Shown here piece by piece: positions 28,373-37,398 of a stretch of 64,000 nt of DNA. The position numbers and the translations under genes were made by a program. The stretch spans positions 310,001-374,000 of the forward strand of contig NZ_JAEKJA010000003.1 in assembly GCF_016411865.1 (NCBI RefSeq), in the 5' to 3' direction. The notes beneath the pieces were generated by a model. It ran no database searches and had not been told where the DNA came from. It was given only the letters and a program-made list of their open reading frames with translations. This DNA comes from Acuticoccus mangrovi (GTDB lineage Bacteria; Pseudomonadota; Alphaproteobacteria; Rhizobiales; Amorphaceae). The number at the start of each line of letters is the position of its first letter. Within the stretch, counting starts at the first letter, position 1.

Positions 28373-29712
28373 TGCTGCGCCTCAGCCTCGCGGCGCGCCT
28401 CACCCTCATCGTCTTCTCCACGGTGATGGTGGGCTGGCTCGCGACGATCTCGATCTACTATCAGCTGCGCGACACGGCGGACGATCCGGCGATCCCGACG
28501 CCGGCTCGCCTCGCCGCCATCGTGGAGCTCATCGAGGCGACGCCGCCGGAGGAGCGGCAGCGCGTGGTCGACGCCCTCTCCTCCTCCACCCTCTCGCTCG
28601 CCTTCGAAAGCGCGCCGCCGCCGCCCGGCGGCGAGGCCGACATCCTCGCCCGCTACGCCCCCGCCCTCGGCGACCGTGTCGCGACGGTGGAGGAGCGGGC
28701 GGTCCCGCTTCCGCGGCGGCCCTTTCCGACACCGCGTATCGTCGCGACGCCCAACGGGCTCGAATTCCGCATCGCGCTGAGAACGGGCGAAACGCTGATG
28801 ATCCGCACCGTCAGCGGCGAGGTGGTGAACGGCATCGGTCTGCCGGTGGGCGTCGGGGCGGGACTGCTCGGCACCTTCATCGCCCTCATCGCCCTCCTCG
28901 TCATGCAGCGCGAGATGGGGCCACTGCGCCGCCTCGCCGCCGCCGCCGACGCGCTCGACCTCTCCGGTCCGCCGGCGCTGCTCTCCCCCTCCCGATCCTC
29001 CGCGCCGGAGATCACCTCGCTCATCTCCGCCTTCAATCGCCTCCAGGTGCGCCTGTCGGAGCTGATGCGGGCGCGCATGGCGATGATCGGCGGCATCTCC
29101 CACGACGTGCGCACCTTCGCGACGCGGCTGCGGCTGCGTCTCGAGACGCTGCCCGAGGGAGAGACGCGCGACCGGGCCATCGCCGACATCGTCGACATGG
29201 TGCACCTCCTCGACGATGCGCTGATGGCAAGCCGCGCCGGCGCCGGCGAGCTCTCCGAGGAGCTCTTGGAATTCGACGAGATCGTCGCCGCCGAGGTCGA
29301 GGACCGCCGGGCGACGGGCGGCAGGGCCGACCTCACCGTCGCCCCGGAGGCGAAAGGGGCGATGGTGCTCGGCGATCGCCTCGCGCTGCGGCGCATCGTC
29401 GCCAACCTCGTCGACAACGCGCTGAAATATGGCGGCACCGCCCATGTCGCGGTGGGCCTCTCGGGGGGCGACGTGGCGCTGATCGTCGACGACGAGGGGC
29501 CGGGCATTCCCGCCGAGATGGCGAGCCTCCTCACCGAGCCCTTCGTGCGGCTCGAGACCTCGCGCAGCCGGTCGACGGGCGGGGCCGGGCTCGGCCTTGC
29601 GATCGTCCACGGCCTCCTCACCGCGCACGGCGGAAATCTCGCCATCGAGACCGCGCCCGGCGGCGGCGCCCGCTTCGTCGCCCACCTGCCCCGCTTCGAC
29701 ATCAACGCATAA
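28369..29712 (+). CDS. Sensor histidine kinase
   Basis: A 447-residue inner-membrane kinase. A first transmembrane helix covers residues 8-30. A periplasmic sensor region of about 130 residues follows, rich in acidic and Pro residues. A second helix lies near residues 160-180 (GVGAGLLGTFIALIALLVM), then a HAMP segment. The phospho-acceptor is His245 in ISHDVRT, and the ATPase has LVDNALKYG, DDEGPGIP and GGAGLGLAIV. The signal is unknown. It is translationally coupled to the upstream regulator. Confidence 0.92.
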   Translation: MMLRLSLAARLTLIVFSTVMVGWLATISIYYQLRDTADDPAIPTPARLAAIVELIEATPPEERQRVVDALSSSTLSLAFESAPPPPGGEADILARYAPALGDRVATVEERAVPLPRRPFPTPRIVATPNGLEFRIALRTGETLMIRTVSGEVVNGIGLPVGVGAGLLGTFIALIALLVMQREMGPLRRLAAAADALDLSGPPALLSPSRSSAPEITSLISAFNRLQVRLSELMRARMAMIGGISHDVRTFATRLRLRLETLPEGETRDRAIADIVDMVHLLDDALMASRAGAGELSEELLEFDEIVAAEVEDRRATGGRADLTVAPEAKGAMVLGDRLALRRIVANLVDNALKYGGTAHVAVGLSGGDVALIVDDEGPGIPAEMASLLTEPFVRLETSRSRSTGGAGLGLAIVHGLLTAHGGNLAIETAPGGGARFVAHLPRFDINA

Positions 29713-29745
29713 TCGCCACGGTCGGCGCCCTCGAATCGCGCAGAC

Positions 29746-29774
29746 TTGACACCAAAACCGGTTTTGTCTTCACT
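29746..29774 (+). promoter_or_regulatory. Promoter with LacI-type operator for the carbohydrate operon
   Basis: A perfect -35 box TTGACA at 29746-29751 is followed by the palindrome AAAACCGGTTTT at 29754-29765, whose central CG is the hallmark of LacI-family operators. The -10 at 17-bp spacing would be the poor TTCACT. The palindrome lies between the promoter elements, where a bound repressor would block RNA polymerase. The next gene is a LacI regulator, so autoregulation is likely. Confidence 0.6.
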
Positions 29775-29856
29775 GAAATTGCTGCATGTCTAGGCGGCGT
29801 TGACGATTGAGCGAGCAAGGGCGCGAGAGACGCCCCTCGAGGAGCGAAACGACAGG

Positions 29857-30960
29857 ATGGACGACGGAGGAACGCTCCGGGCCAAGCCCGGACGGGAACG
29901 GGGCCGCAAGGGCCCGGCACGGCTGACGATCAGCGAGCTCGCCGCCCGCATCGGCGTGTCGAAGGGCACCGTGTCGCGCGCCCTCAACGGCTACCCCGAC
30001 GTGTCGGAGGAGACGCGCCGCCGCGTCCACGAAGCGGCGGCGATGCACGGCTATGCGCCGCTGTCCACCGCCCGCCGGCTCGCGACTGGCACCACCCGCA
30101 TCATCGGCATCGTGCGCGAGGCGCAGCCCGCCCCGATGAGCGAGGCCTTTCTGGGCGAGTTCATCGGCGGCGCCAGCGCGGCCCTCGCCGAGCGCGGCTA
30201 CGACCTCCTCTTCGCCACCCCCACCAAGGACGAGGCCCCCATCGCCTCCTACCGCCGCCTGCTCGACGAGGGGCGGGTCGACGGCTTCATCCTCTACCGC
30301 AGCGAGACCGACGATGCGCGCGTGCGCTGGCTGCGCGAGTGGGGCGCCCCGTTCGTGGTGCACGGCCGCACCCGCGACGAGTCCGGCTACGCCTGGCTCG
30401 ACACCGACAACATCGCCTCCTTCTACGACGCGACGACCCATCTCGCCGGGCTCGGCCATCGCCGCATCGCCATGGTCACCGGCCCCGAGCGCTTCAACTT
30501 CGTGCGCCTGCGCACGGTGGGCTACGTTCGCGCGATGGCCGAGATGGGGGTGCCGCCCCACCTCATCGCGAGCGACCTCTCGCCGCGCTCCGGCTATCTC
30601 GCGACGCGGGCGATCCTCGCCGGGCCGACGCCGCCCACCGCCATCGTGGCGATCACCGATGCGGTGGCTCTCGGCGTGATGCACGCCGCCATCGAGGCCG
30701 GCCTCGACATCCCGGGCGACATCTCCATCGTCGGCTGCGACGGCGTGGAGTCGGCCGCCTGGGCGGCGCGCCCCCTCACCACCATGGCCACCGAGAGCCG
30801 TCACGCCGGCGCGCGTCTCGCCGAGATGCTGCTCGCCCTCATCGGCGGCGCCGACCCCGACAGCCTGCACGAGATCTGGCGCGCTCACCTCCTGCGCCGC
30901 GCCTCCGACGCGCCGCCGCGCGCCCAAACACGCCAACGACAAACCGGGAGACCAGAATGA
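29857..30960 (+). CDS. LacI-family transcriptional regulator
   Basis: A 367-residue regulator. The helix-turn-helix is LTISELAARIGVSKGTVSRALNG (residues about 22-44). The rest is a periplasmic-binding-protein-like effector domain with typical features such as VDGFILYRSE, GHRRIAMVTGPE and DISIVGCDGVE. The Arg-rich stretch before the helix-turn-helix is longer than usual. I chose ATG 29857. A TTG at 29800 in the same frame would add 19 residues. Its stop overlaps the binding-protein start, and a LacI-type operator lies just upstream, so it is likely the local repressor. Confidence 0.92.
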   Translation: MDDGGTLRAKPGRERGRKGPARLTISELAARIGVSKGTVSRALNGYPDVSEETRRRVHEAAAMHGYAPLSTARRLATGTTRIIGIVREAQPAPMSEAFLGEFIGGASAALAERGYDLLFATPTKDEAPIASYRRLLDEGRVDGFILYRSETDDARVRWLREWGAPFVVHGRTRDESGYAWLDTDNIASFYDATTHLAGLGHRRIAMVTGPERFNFVRLRTVGYVRAMAEMGVPPHLIASDLSPRSGYLATRAILAGPTPPTAIVAITDAVALGVMHAAIEAGLDIPGDISIVGCDGVESAAWAARPLTTMATESRHAGARLAEMLLALIGGADPDSLHEIWRAHLLRRASDAPPRAQTRQRQTGRPE

Positions 30961-32327
30961 CCCAACGCGCCGACCGGCACGCCCTCAGAGGCACGACCTC
31001 GCGCTGTACCCTCGCCGCCCTCCTCTTCGCGGCCGGCCTCGGTGCGGCTCACGCCGACACGATCCGCTTCTGGACTCCGGAGGAGCAGCCCGAGCGCCTC
31101 GCCAAGACCCAGGAGGTGGCCGACGCCTTCAAGGAGGCGACCGGCCACACCGTGGAGGTGATCCCGGTGACGGAGACCGAGCTCGGCACCCGCGCCGCCG
31201 CCGCCTACGCCGCCGGCGACTTGCCCGACGTGATCTATCTGACGCTCCAGTATGTGCTCCCCTGGGCCGAGGACGGCATCCTCGACGTCGAGACCAACGA
31301 CGAGCTCGTCGACGAGCTCGGGCGCGACACCTTCGCCCCCGCCGCCCTCGGTATGGCCGACTTCGACGGTCTCACCGCCGCCGTCCCCTCCGACGGCTGG
31401 ACGCAGATGATCGTCTACCGCAAGGACCTCTTCGACGAGGCCGGCCTCGCCGCGCCGACCACCTACGACGCCGTGCTCGCCGCCATCGGCAAGCTGCACA
31501 ACCCGCCGGACATGTACGGCTTCGTCGCCGCCACCAAGGTCGACGAGAACTTCATGAGTCAGGTGCTGGAGCACGTCTTCCTCGCCAACGGGGTGACGCC
31601 GGTCGACAGCGACGGCTTCAAGCCGCTCGACGAGAAGAAGACCACCGAGGTGCTCGAATTCTACAAGGCCCTCGCCGACGCCTCCCCTCCGGGCGACCTC
31701 TATTGGGCGCAGTCGCGCGAGCTCTACTTCGCCGGCAAGGCCGCGATGATCATCTGGTCGCCGTTCATCCTCGACGAGCTCGCCGGGCTGCGCGACGCCG
31801 CCCCGGTCACGATCACCGACGATCCGACCACCGGTGAACTCGCCGAGAAGACCGGCATCGTCACCCGCTTCGCCGGCCCCTCCAACCCCGACGGCGCCGC
31901 CTGGGGCGACGTGCGCTATCTCGGCGTGACCGCCGACGCCAACACCGACGTCGCCATGGAGTTCGTCAAGTACGCCATGAGCGAAGGCTACGAGGCCACG
32001 CTGTCGATGGCGCCGGAGGGCAAGTTCCCCGTCCGCCGTGGCGACGCGGAGAACCCGACGAAGTATGTGGAAGCCTGGCGCGCGCTCCCCGTGGGCGTCG
32101 ACCGCAAGGCCCCGCTCACCGATCTCTACGCGCCGGAGACCATCGACGAGATCGTCGGCGGCCTCGACAGCGCCGCCCGCTGGGGCGTCAAGGAAGGCCA
32201 GCTCGCCCTCGCCTCCAAGATGATCAACAGCCAGGAGATCAACCGCGCCGTCCGCCGCTATCTCGACGGCGAGCAGGACGCGGCCGCCACCGTCGCCGAG
32301 ATGAACGACGCCCTGTCCAAGATCTGA
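30957..32327 (+). CDS. Sugar ABC transporter substrate-binding protein
   Basis: A 456-residue periplasmic binding protein of the extracellular solute-binding family 1, cleaved after AAHA. The mature protein begins DTIRFWTPEEQ and contains PDVIYLTLQYVLPWAEDG, ATKVDENFMSQVLEH and AGKAAMIIWSPFI, which match carbohydrate-binding members. The ligand cannot be read from sequence. The neighbouring GH63-like enzyme points to a small glucoside or mannoside. The start overlaps the LacI stop as ATGA and a good GGGAG ribosome binding site precedes it. Confidence 0.92.
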   Translation: MTQRADRHALRGTTSRCTLAALLFAAGLGAAHADTIRFWTPEEQPERLAKTQEVADAFKEATGHTVEVIPVTETELGTRAAAAYAAGDLPDVIYLTLQYVLPWAEDGILDVETNDELVDELGRDTFAPAALGMADFDGLTAAVPSDGWTQMIVYRKDLFDEAGLAAPTTYDAVLAAIGKLHNPPDMYGFVAATKVDENFMSQVLEHVFLANGVTPVDSDGFKPLDEKKTTEVLEFYKALADASPPGDLYWAQSRELYFAGKAAMIIWSPFILDELAGLRDAAPVTITDDPTTGELAEKTGIVTRFAGPSNPDGAAWGDVRYLGVTADANTDVAMEFVKYAMSEGYEATLSMAPEGKFPVRRGDAENPTKYVEAWRALPVGVDRKAPLTDLYAPETIDEIVGGLDSAARWGVKEGQLALASKMINSQEINRAVRRYLDGEQDAAATVAEMNDALSKI

Positions 32328-32386
32328 TCCGCCACCCGTCCGCGCGGCCTCGCGTCGCGCGGACCCCTTACCGAGGAATGCCGCCG

Positions 32387-33682
32387 ATGACCGCCACCGC
32401 CGAGACCTCCGCCCGCACCTCCCGCGTCGGGCCGATCGCGCGGCGCGAGGCGCGTCTCGCCTATGCGATGCTGCTGCCGACGATCGCCATCGTGATGGCG
32501 ATCGTGCTGCTGCCGCTCGCCGCCAACATCTGGATCAGCCTGAAGCCGGTGGAGATCGCCGACCTTCGGCCCCCCGCCCTCCTCGCCAACGAGCGGCTGC
32601 GCGGCGATCTCGAGGCGGAGGGCGACGAGGGGCGCATCCAATACCGCCTGCGCAACTCCTCGCGCGACATCGCCCTTGCCGCGACGACCCTCACCGACAC
32701 GCTGCCCGACGGGCTGACGCCGTTCAACGTCGACCCGCGCTGCACCGTCGACGGGCGCACCCTCTCCTGCGATCTCGGCGCCTTCGGGCCCGGCGAGCGC
32801 GGCGAGGTCGAGATTCCCGTGCGGGCCGGCGCCGCCTATGTCGCCGATCCCGCGAACCCCCGCGACAGCGAGGCGCTCACCACCGCCGACGCGCCCAACG
32901 TCCTGACGAACCTCCACTTCACCTTCGACAACATCCGCGCCGTGTTCTCGTCCGACGAGTTCGTCAACGTGCTCGTGGTGACGATCGTCTACACCTTTTT
33001 CGGCACCGCCGGGGCCATCGTGCTCGGCGTCGCGGCCGCCCAGCTCCTCAACCGCGATTTCCTCGGCCGCCCGATCCTGCGCGGCCTCTACCTCTTTCCC
33101 TACGTGGCGCCGGTGATCGCGATGGCCTTCACCTGGCTCGTCCTCTTCGACCCCTTCTCCGGCTCCATCAACGCCATGCTGTCGCGCATGGAGGTGGTGG
33201 GCGAGCCGATCAACTTCTTCGGCACGCGGGCCGTGCCGGTCTCGATCTTCGGGCTCGAGTTCGGCTTTCCCCTCGCCCTCGCGATGGTGATCGCCTTCGA
33301 GGCGTGGCGCTACTTCCCGCTGTCCTTCCTGTTCATCCTCGCCCGCATGCAGTCGATCCCCACCGACATGTACGAGGCGGCGGACATGGACGGCGCCACC
33401 CCGTTCCAGAAGTTCTTCCGCCTGTCGCTGCCGCAGATCGTCGGCATCATCGCCGTCCTCTTCCTGCTGCGCTTCATTTGGACGTTCAACAAGTTCGACG
33501 ACATCTTCCTGCTGACGGGCGGCGCCGCCGGCACCCGCACCCTCACCGTCGACGTCTATTATCAGGGTTTCGCCATCGGTAATCTCGGCGCGGGCGCGGC
33601 GGTGGCGGTGGTCATCTTCGTGATGCTCCTCATCTTCGCCCTCCTCTACTTCCGCGCCCTGCCGAAGGAGGAGGGGTTGTGA
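32387..33682 (+). CDS. MalF-type ABC permease with a DUF11-like periplasmic insert
   Basis: A 431-residue permease with the MalF/UgpA fold and the EAA motif YEAADMDGATPFQKFF. Between helix 1 (ending NIWISLKP) and the usual LTNLHFTFDN element lies an extra segment of about 115 residues. It reads as a beta-sandwich of the DUF11 type (LTDTLPDGLTPF, CTVDGRTLSCDLGAFGPGE, then VEIPVRAG). E. coli MalF also carries a large domain in this loop, but of another fold. The ATG at 32387 has GAGGA nine bases upstream. An ATG at 32378 would add three residues but has no spacing. Its stop overlaps the next start as GTGA. Confidence 0.9.
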   Translation: MTATAETSARTSRVGPIARREARLAYAMLLPTIAIVMAIVLLPLAANIWISLKPVEIADLRPPALLANERLRGDLEAEGDEGRIQYRLRNSSRDIALAATTLTDTLPDGLTPFNVDPRCTVDGRTLSCDLGAFGPGERGEVEIPVRAGAAYVADPANPRDSEALTTADAPNVLTNLHFTFDNIRAVFSSDEFVNVLVVTIVYTFFGTAGAIVLGVAAAQLLNRDFLGRPILRGLYLFPYVAPVIAMAFTWLVLFDPFSGSINAMLSRMEVVGEPINFFGTRAVPVSIFGLEFGFPLALAMVIAFEAWRYFPLSFLFILARMQSIPTDMYEAADMDGATPFQKFFRLSLPQIVGIIAVLFLLRFIWTFNKFDDIFLLTGGAAGTRTLTVDVYYQGFAIGNLGAGAAVAVVIFVMLLIFALLYFRALPKEEGL

Positions 33683-34962
33683 GCGTCGCGACGGATCACG
33701 CCGGGCCGGCTCCGGCGACACGCCGCGAGGCGATCCGCACCCCGGTCCCGGGCTGGCTCGTCGCCGCGCCGATGGGCCTCTTCTGGGGCTTCGTCCTGCA
33801 CATCGTGGGCGGCGTGGCGCTCACCCTCGTCACCGGCGTGGCGATGACGCCGGCGGCCGGAGCCGCGGGGCTCGCCGGCCTCGTGACGGCCCTCCTCATC
33901 GCCTGGCGCCCGGTCGCCGAGCGCACTCTCCCCTTCCTCGTGGTCGCCGGCGCGGTGTTCCTGGTGGTGCTCTTCGCCGCCGCCTTCGCCGCCCCCTACA
34001 CGGTGGGGCTCGGCACCGCCCCCGTCGGCGAGGCGGTCGTGCTCGCCCTCACCGCGGCGGGGCTCGTCGCGACGCTCGCGGTGTCGCTGAAACCCTTGAC
34101 CCTCGGCCGGCAGAGCCGCCGCACCACCGAGACGGCGCTCGCCGCCTCCCTCGGCATCTTCGGCCATCTCTTCTTCGCCGCCATCGTCGTCCTGCCCTTC
34201 TACGTGCTGCTGATGACGAGCTTCAAAACCCAGCAGGCGCTGATCGCGAACCCGCTCGACCTGTCGATCGACCTTTCCAAGGGGCTCGGCCTCTTCACCT
34301 CCTACCTGGAGCTCTTCACCACCTACGACTTCGGCCGCTACATGCTGATCTCGTTCGTGGTCTCCTCGGCGACGGTGCTCATCTGCCTCGCCTTCGCGGT
34401 GCCCGGCGCCTACGCCGTGGCGCGGCTCGACTTTCCCGGCCGCCAGCCGCTGTCGCGCTCGATCCTGCTCATCTATCTGGTGCCGGCGATCGTGCTGGTG
34501 ATCCCGCTCTACGCCGTGTTCTCCCAGCTCGGGCTGCGCAACTCGCTCGTCGGCCTCCTCATCGTCTACCCGGCGACCACGCTGCCGGTGGCGATCTACA
34601 TGCTCGCCGGCTACTTCCGCGGCGTGCCGCGCGAACTCGAGGAAGCCGGGCTAATGGACGGGCTGACGCGGCTCGGCGTCATCCGCCGCATCACGCTGCC
34701 GCTCTCGCTGCCGGCGCTGACCTCGGTGGGCCTCTACGTCTTCATGATCGCGTGGAACGAGTTCCTGTTCGCCTTCATGTTCCTCGACGATCCCAAGATC
34801 TTCACCCTCTCCCGTGCGGTGGTGTCGCTCAACTCCTCGGAGGTGCCGCGGCAATATCTGATGGCGGGGGCCGTGGTGACAACGATACCGATCCTCTTTC
34901 TGTTTCTTCTAGCGGAGCGTTTCATGGTGAAGGGTCTGACGGCCGGAGGGGTGAAGGGATGA
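33679..34962 (+). CDS. MalG-type ABC permease with extra N-terminal helices
   Basis: A 427-residue MalG-family permease. The C-terminal 270 residues are standard, with the EAA motif EEAGLMDGLTRLGVIRRI. The first 150 residues are an addition with about four hydrophobic segments (for example GLFWGFVLHIVGGVALTLVTG and FLVVAGAVFLVVLFAAAFA), making a protein of about ten helices where MalG has six. The GTG start overlaps the previous stop. The extension may stabilise the complex with the partner permease, which is also enlarged. No frameshift is visible, so the extension appears real. Confidence 0.9.
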   Translation: MSVATDHAGPAPATRREAIRTPVPGWLVAAPMGLFWGFVLHIVGGVALTLVTGVAMTPAAGAAGLAGLVTALLIAWRPVAERTLPFLVVAGAVFLVVLFAAAFAAPYTVGLGTAPVGEAVVLALTAAGLVATLAVSLKPLTLGRQSRRTTETALAASLGIFGHLFFAAIVVLPFYVLLMTSFKTQQALIANPLDLSIDLSKGLGLFTSYLELFTTYDFGRYMLISFVVSSATVLICLAFAVPGAYAVARLDFPGRQPLSRSILLIYLVPAIVLVIPLYAVFSQLGLRNSLVGLLIVYPATTLPVAIYMLAGYFRGVPRELEEAGLMDGLTRLGVIRRITLPLSLPALTSVGLYVFMIAWNEFLFAFMFLDDPKIFTLSRAVVSLNSSEVPRQYLMAGAVVTTIPILFLFLLAERFMVKGLTAGGVKG

Positions 34963-36233
34963 TGGCAAGTCCCGCCGAGCGCGACACCGAGGCCGCCGCG
35001 ATCCTCGCCGCCAACGACCGCGGCGGCTTCTCGGTCCCCACCAAGGGCCTCTATCCGTTCCAGTGGAACTGGGACTCCGCCTTCGCCGCCATGGGCTACG
35101 CCCACGCGAGCGGCGAGCGGGCGGTGCAGGAGCTCCAGTCGCTCGTCGCCGGCCAGTGGCCGAACGGCATGATCCCCCACATCATCTTCCACCGGCCCGA
35201 TCCGGGCTACTTCCCGGGGCCTGAGGTGTGGGAGACGGCGATGACGCCGCCCACCTCCGGCATCACCCAACCGCCGGTGCTCGCGATCGCGATCGCCGCC
35301 CTCGCCGATCGCGGCGTCCTCGCCGGCGAGCGCCTCGCCGATCTCCTCGAGGCGGCCGACCGCTCCCACGCCTTCTTCTTCGAGGCGCGGCGCGACCCGG
35401 CGACCAACGTCGTCGGCGTGGTGCACCCCTGGGAGTCCGGCCGCGACAACATGCCGGACTGGGACGACGCGCTCGCCGCCGTCGACGCCTCCAAGGTCAA
35501 GCCCTTCGTGCGGCGCGACACCAGCCACATCGACGCCGCCATGCGCCCCACCAAGGAGCAGTACGAACGCTATATCGCCCTCGTCGAGTTCGGCATCGCG
35601 GTGGGGTGGGACCAGCGGCGCATCATGGTCGAGGGACCCTTCTTCGTCGGCGATCCCGGCATCGCCGCGGTGCTGGTGCGGGCCGAGCGCGAGCTGCAGC
35701 GCCTCGCCCGCACGATCGGCCGCGACGATCTCGGCGGCAACGTCGACGTGCGCCTGCCTGCCCTGTGCGATGGTCTGGAGGCGCTGTGGAGCGACGCCCT
35801 CGGCGCCTACACCACACTCGATCTTCGCACCGGCAAGCGCGGCGAGGCCGTCTCCTCGGCGAGCTTCCTGCCGTTCGCGGCAGGCGTCGTCGACGCGGCG
35901 CAGACCGAGCGCCTCAACGCCCACTTCGATCGTCTCGCCGCCCGCTGCCGCTACATGGTGCCGAGCTACGATCCCGACGCCCCCACCTTCGACGAGAAGC
36001 GCTACTGGCGCGGGCCGGTGTGGCTCGTCGTCAACTGGCTGATCGCGCTGGGCCTCGCCGAGACCGGCGACGCGGCGCGGGCGGAGCGGGTGCGCGGCGA
36101 TTCCCGCGCCCTCGTGGAGGCCGGCGGCTTCTACGAATATTTCAGCCCGCTCACCGGCGCGCCGCTCGGCGGGGCGGACTTCACCTGGACGGCCGCCGCC
36201 TGGCTCGACTTCGCGCGAGGCACCGATGGCTGA
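34959..36233 (+). CDS. GH63-like glycoside hydrolase (glucosyl-/mannosylglycerate hydrolase type)
   Basis: A 424-residue (alpha/alpha)6-barrel glycosidase without signal peptide, so it acts in the cytosol on imported substrate. Motifs include GLYPFQWNWDSAF, HPWESGRDNMPDWD (candidate acid Asp163), RRDTSHIDAAMRPT, YWRGPVWLVVNW, and GFYEYFSPLTG with candidate base at about Glu393. The pattern resembles mannosylglycerate and glucosylglycerate hydrolases, which release a hexose from the compatible solute. Trehalase-like action remains possible. It starts at ATG 34959, overlapping the permease stop, and sits inside the transporter operon. Confidence 0.8.
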   Translation: MMASPAERDTEAAAILAANDRGGFSVPTKGLYPFQWNWDSAFAAMGYAHASGERAVQELQSLVAGQWPNGMIPHIIFHRPDPGYFPGPEVWETAMTPPTSGITQPPVLAIAIAALADRGVLAGERLADLLEAADRSHAFFFEARRDPATNVVGVVHPWESGRDNMPDWDDALAAVDASKVKPFVRRDTSHIDAAMRPTKEQYERYIALVEFGIAVGWDQRRIMVEGPFFVGDPGIAAVLVRAERELQRLARTIGRDDLGGNVDVRLPALCDGLEALWSDALGAYTTLDLRTGKRGEAVSSASFLPFAAGVVDAAQTERLNAHFDRLAARCRYMVPSYDPDAPTFDEKRYWRGPVWLVVNWLIALGLAETGDAARAERVRGDSRALVEAGGFYEYFSPLTGAPLGGADFTWTAAAWLDFARGTDG

Positions 36234-37296
36234 GATCACCCTCGAGGCCATCACCAAGTCGTTCGGCCTCGTCGAGGTCATCAAGGGCGTCGATCTTCGC
36301 ATCGCCGACAAGGAGTTCGTGGTGTTCGTCGGCCCGTCGGGCTGCGGCAAGTCCACCATGCTGCGCCTCATCGCGGGCCTCGAGGAGGTCACCACCGGCA
36401 AGGTGATGATCGACGGGGAGGACGTCACCGCCCTCTCCGCCCCCGAGCGGGGCCTGTCGATGGTGTTCCAGTCCTACGCCCTCTACCCTCACCTTACGGT
36501 GCGCGAGAACATGGGCTTTCCGCTCTCCGTCGCCGGCGCCTCCAAGAAGGAGATCAAAGCGGCGGTGGACGACGCGGCGGCCGTGCTGCGGCTCGAGCCG
36601 CTGCTCGAGCGCAAACCCAAGGATCTCTCCGGCGGCCAGCGCCAGCGCGTCGCCATCGGCCGCGCCATCGTGCGCGCCCCGTCGGCCTTCCTGTTCGACG
36701 AGCCCCTCTCCAACCTCGACGCGGCGCTGCGGGTGCAGATGCGCATCGAGATCGCCCGGCTGCGCGCCAAGCTCGACGCCACCATGATCTACGTGACCCA
36801 CGACCAGGTGGAGGCGATGACCCTCGCCGACCGCATCGTGGTGTTCTCGGCCGGCAAGATCGAGCAGATGGGCGCGCCGCTGGAGCTCTACCGCAACCCG
36901 GCGAACATCTTCGTGGCGACCTTCATCGGCTCGCCCACGATGAACATCCTCGATTGCGATCCCGCAGCCGACGGCGCCGTCATGGTCGGGGCGACCACGC
37001 TCAGCACCGAGCGCAGCGTGGCGGACGGCGCGGTGCCGAGCAAGCTCGGCATCCGCCCGGAGGACATCGCGCTCGTCGAGGACGGCGGCGCCGACTTCAC
37101 CGGTACCGTCGCCGTCGCCGAGCATCTCGGCGGCGACAGCTTCTACTATGTGGAAGTGCCGGGGGTCGGCGAGATCACCGTGCGCGCGCCGGGCGATCAC
37201 GTGGCGAAGACCGGCGAGACGCTGCACCTCACCGTCCGCCGCGACAACATCCACCTCTTCGACGCGCACGAGCGCTGCATCACCCGCGCCCCCTGA
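36226..37296 (+). CDS. UgpC/MalK-type sugar ABC transporter ATPase
   Basis: A 356-residue ATPase that energises the preceding permeases. Walker A GPSGCGKST, Q-loop QSYALYPH, signature LSGGQRQRVAIGRA, Walker B FLFDEPLSNLD and H-loop VTHDQ are all present. A C-terminal MalK-type regulatory domain follows (KLGIRPEDI, then GDHVAKTGETLHLTV). It starts inside the end of the glycosidase gene, 8 bases before that gene's stop. It is the last gene of the operon, with a hairpin after it. Confidence 0.95.
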   Translation: MAEITLEAITKSFGLVEVIKGVDLRIADKEFVVFVGPSGCGKSTMLRLIAGLEEVTTGKVMIDGEDVTALSAPERGLSMVFQSYALYPHLTVRENMGFPLSVAGASKKEIKAAVDDAAAVLRLEPLLERKPKDLSGGQRQRVAIGRAIVRAPSAFLFDEPLSNLDAALRVQMRIEIARLRAKLDATMIYVTHDQVEAMTLADRIVVFSAGKIEQMGAPLELYRNPANIFVATFIGSPTMNILDCDPAADGAVMVGATTLSTERSVADGAVPSKLGIRPEDIALVEDGGADFTGTVAVAEHLGGDSFYYVEVPGVGEITVRAPGDHVAKTGETLHLTVRRDNIHLFDAHERCITRAP

Positions 37297-37345
37297 GGCC
37301 CGGCACTGCGCATCCTCGCGATGGCCCCGCCGCCCGAAAACGAAA

Positions 37346-37373
37346 GCGCTGCGCCCCCGAGGGAGCGCAGCGC
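37346..37373. terminator. Hairpin between convergent operon and ilvE
   Basis: GCGCTGCGC (37346-37354) pairs with GCGCAGCGC (37365-37373), flanked inside by C-rich and G-rich bases. It lies between the stop codons of the sugar ATPase and ilvE, which converge. There is only a short T-rich stretch (GTTGTT) after it. Confidence 0.6.
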
Positions 37374-37398
37374 CGTTGTTCGTCCGACCGCTGTCGCG

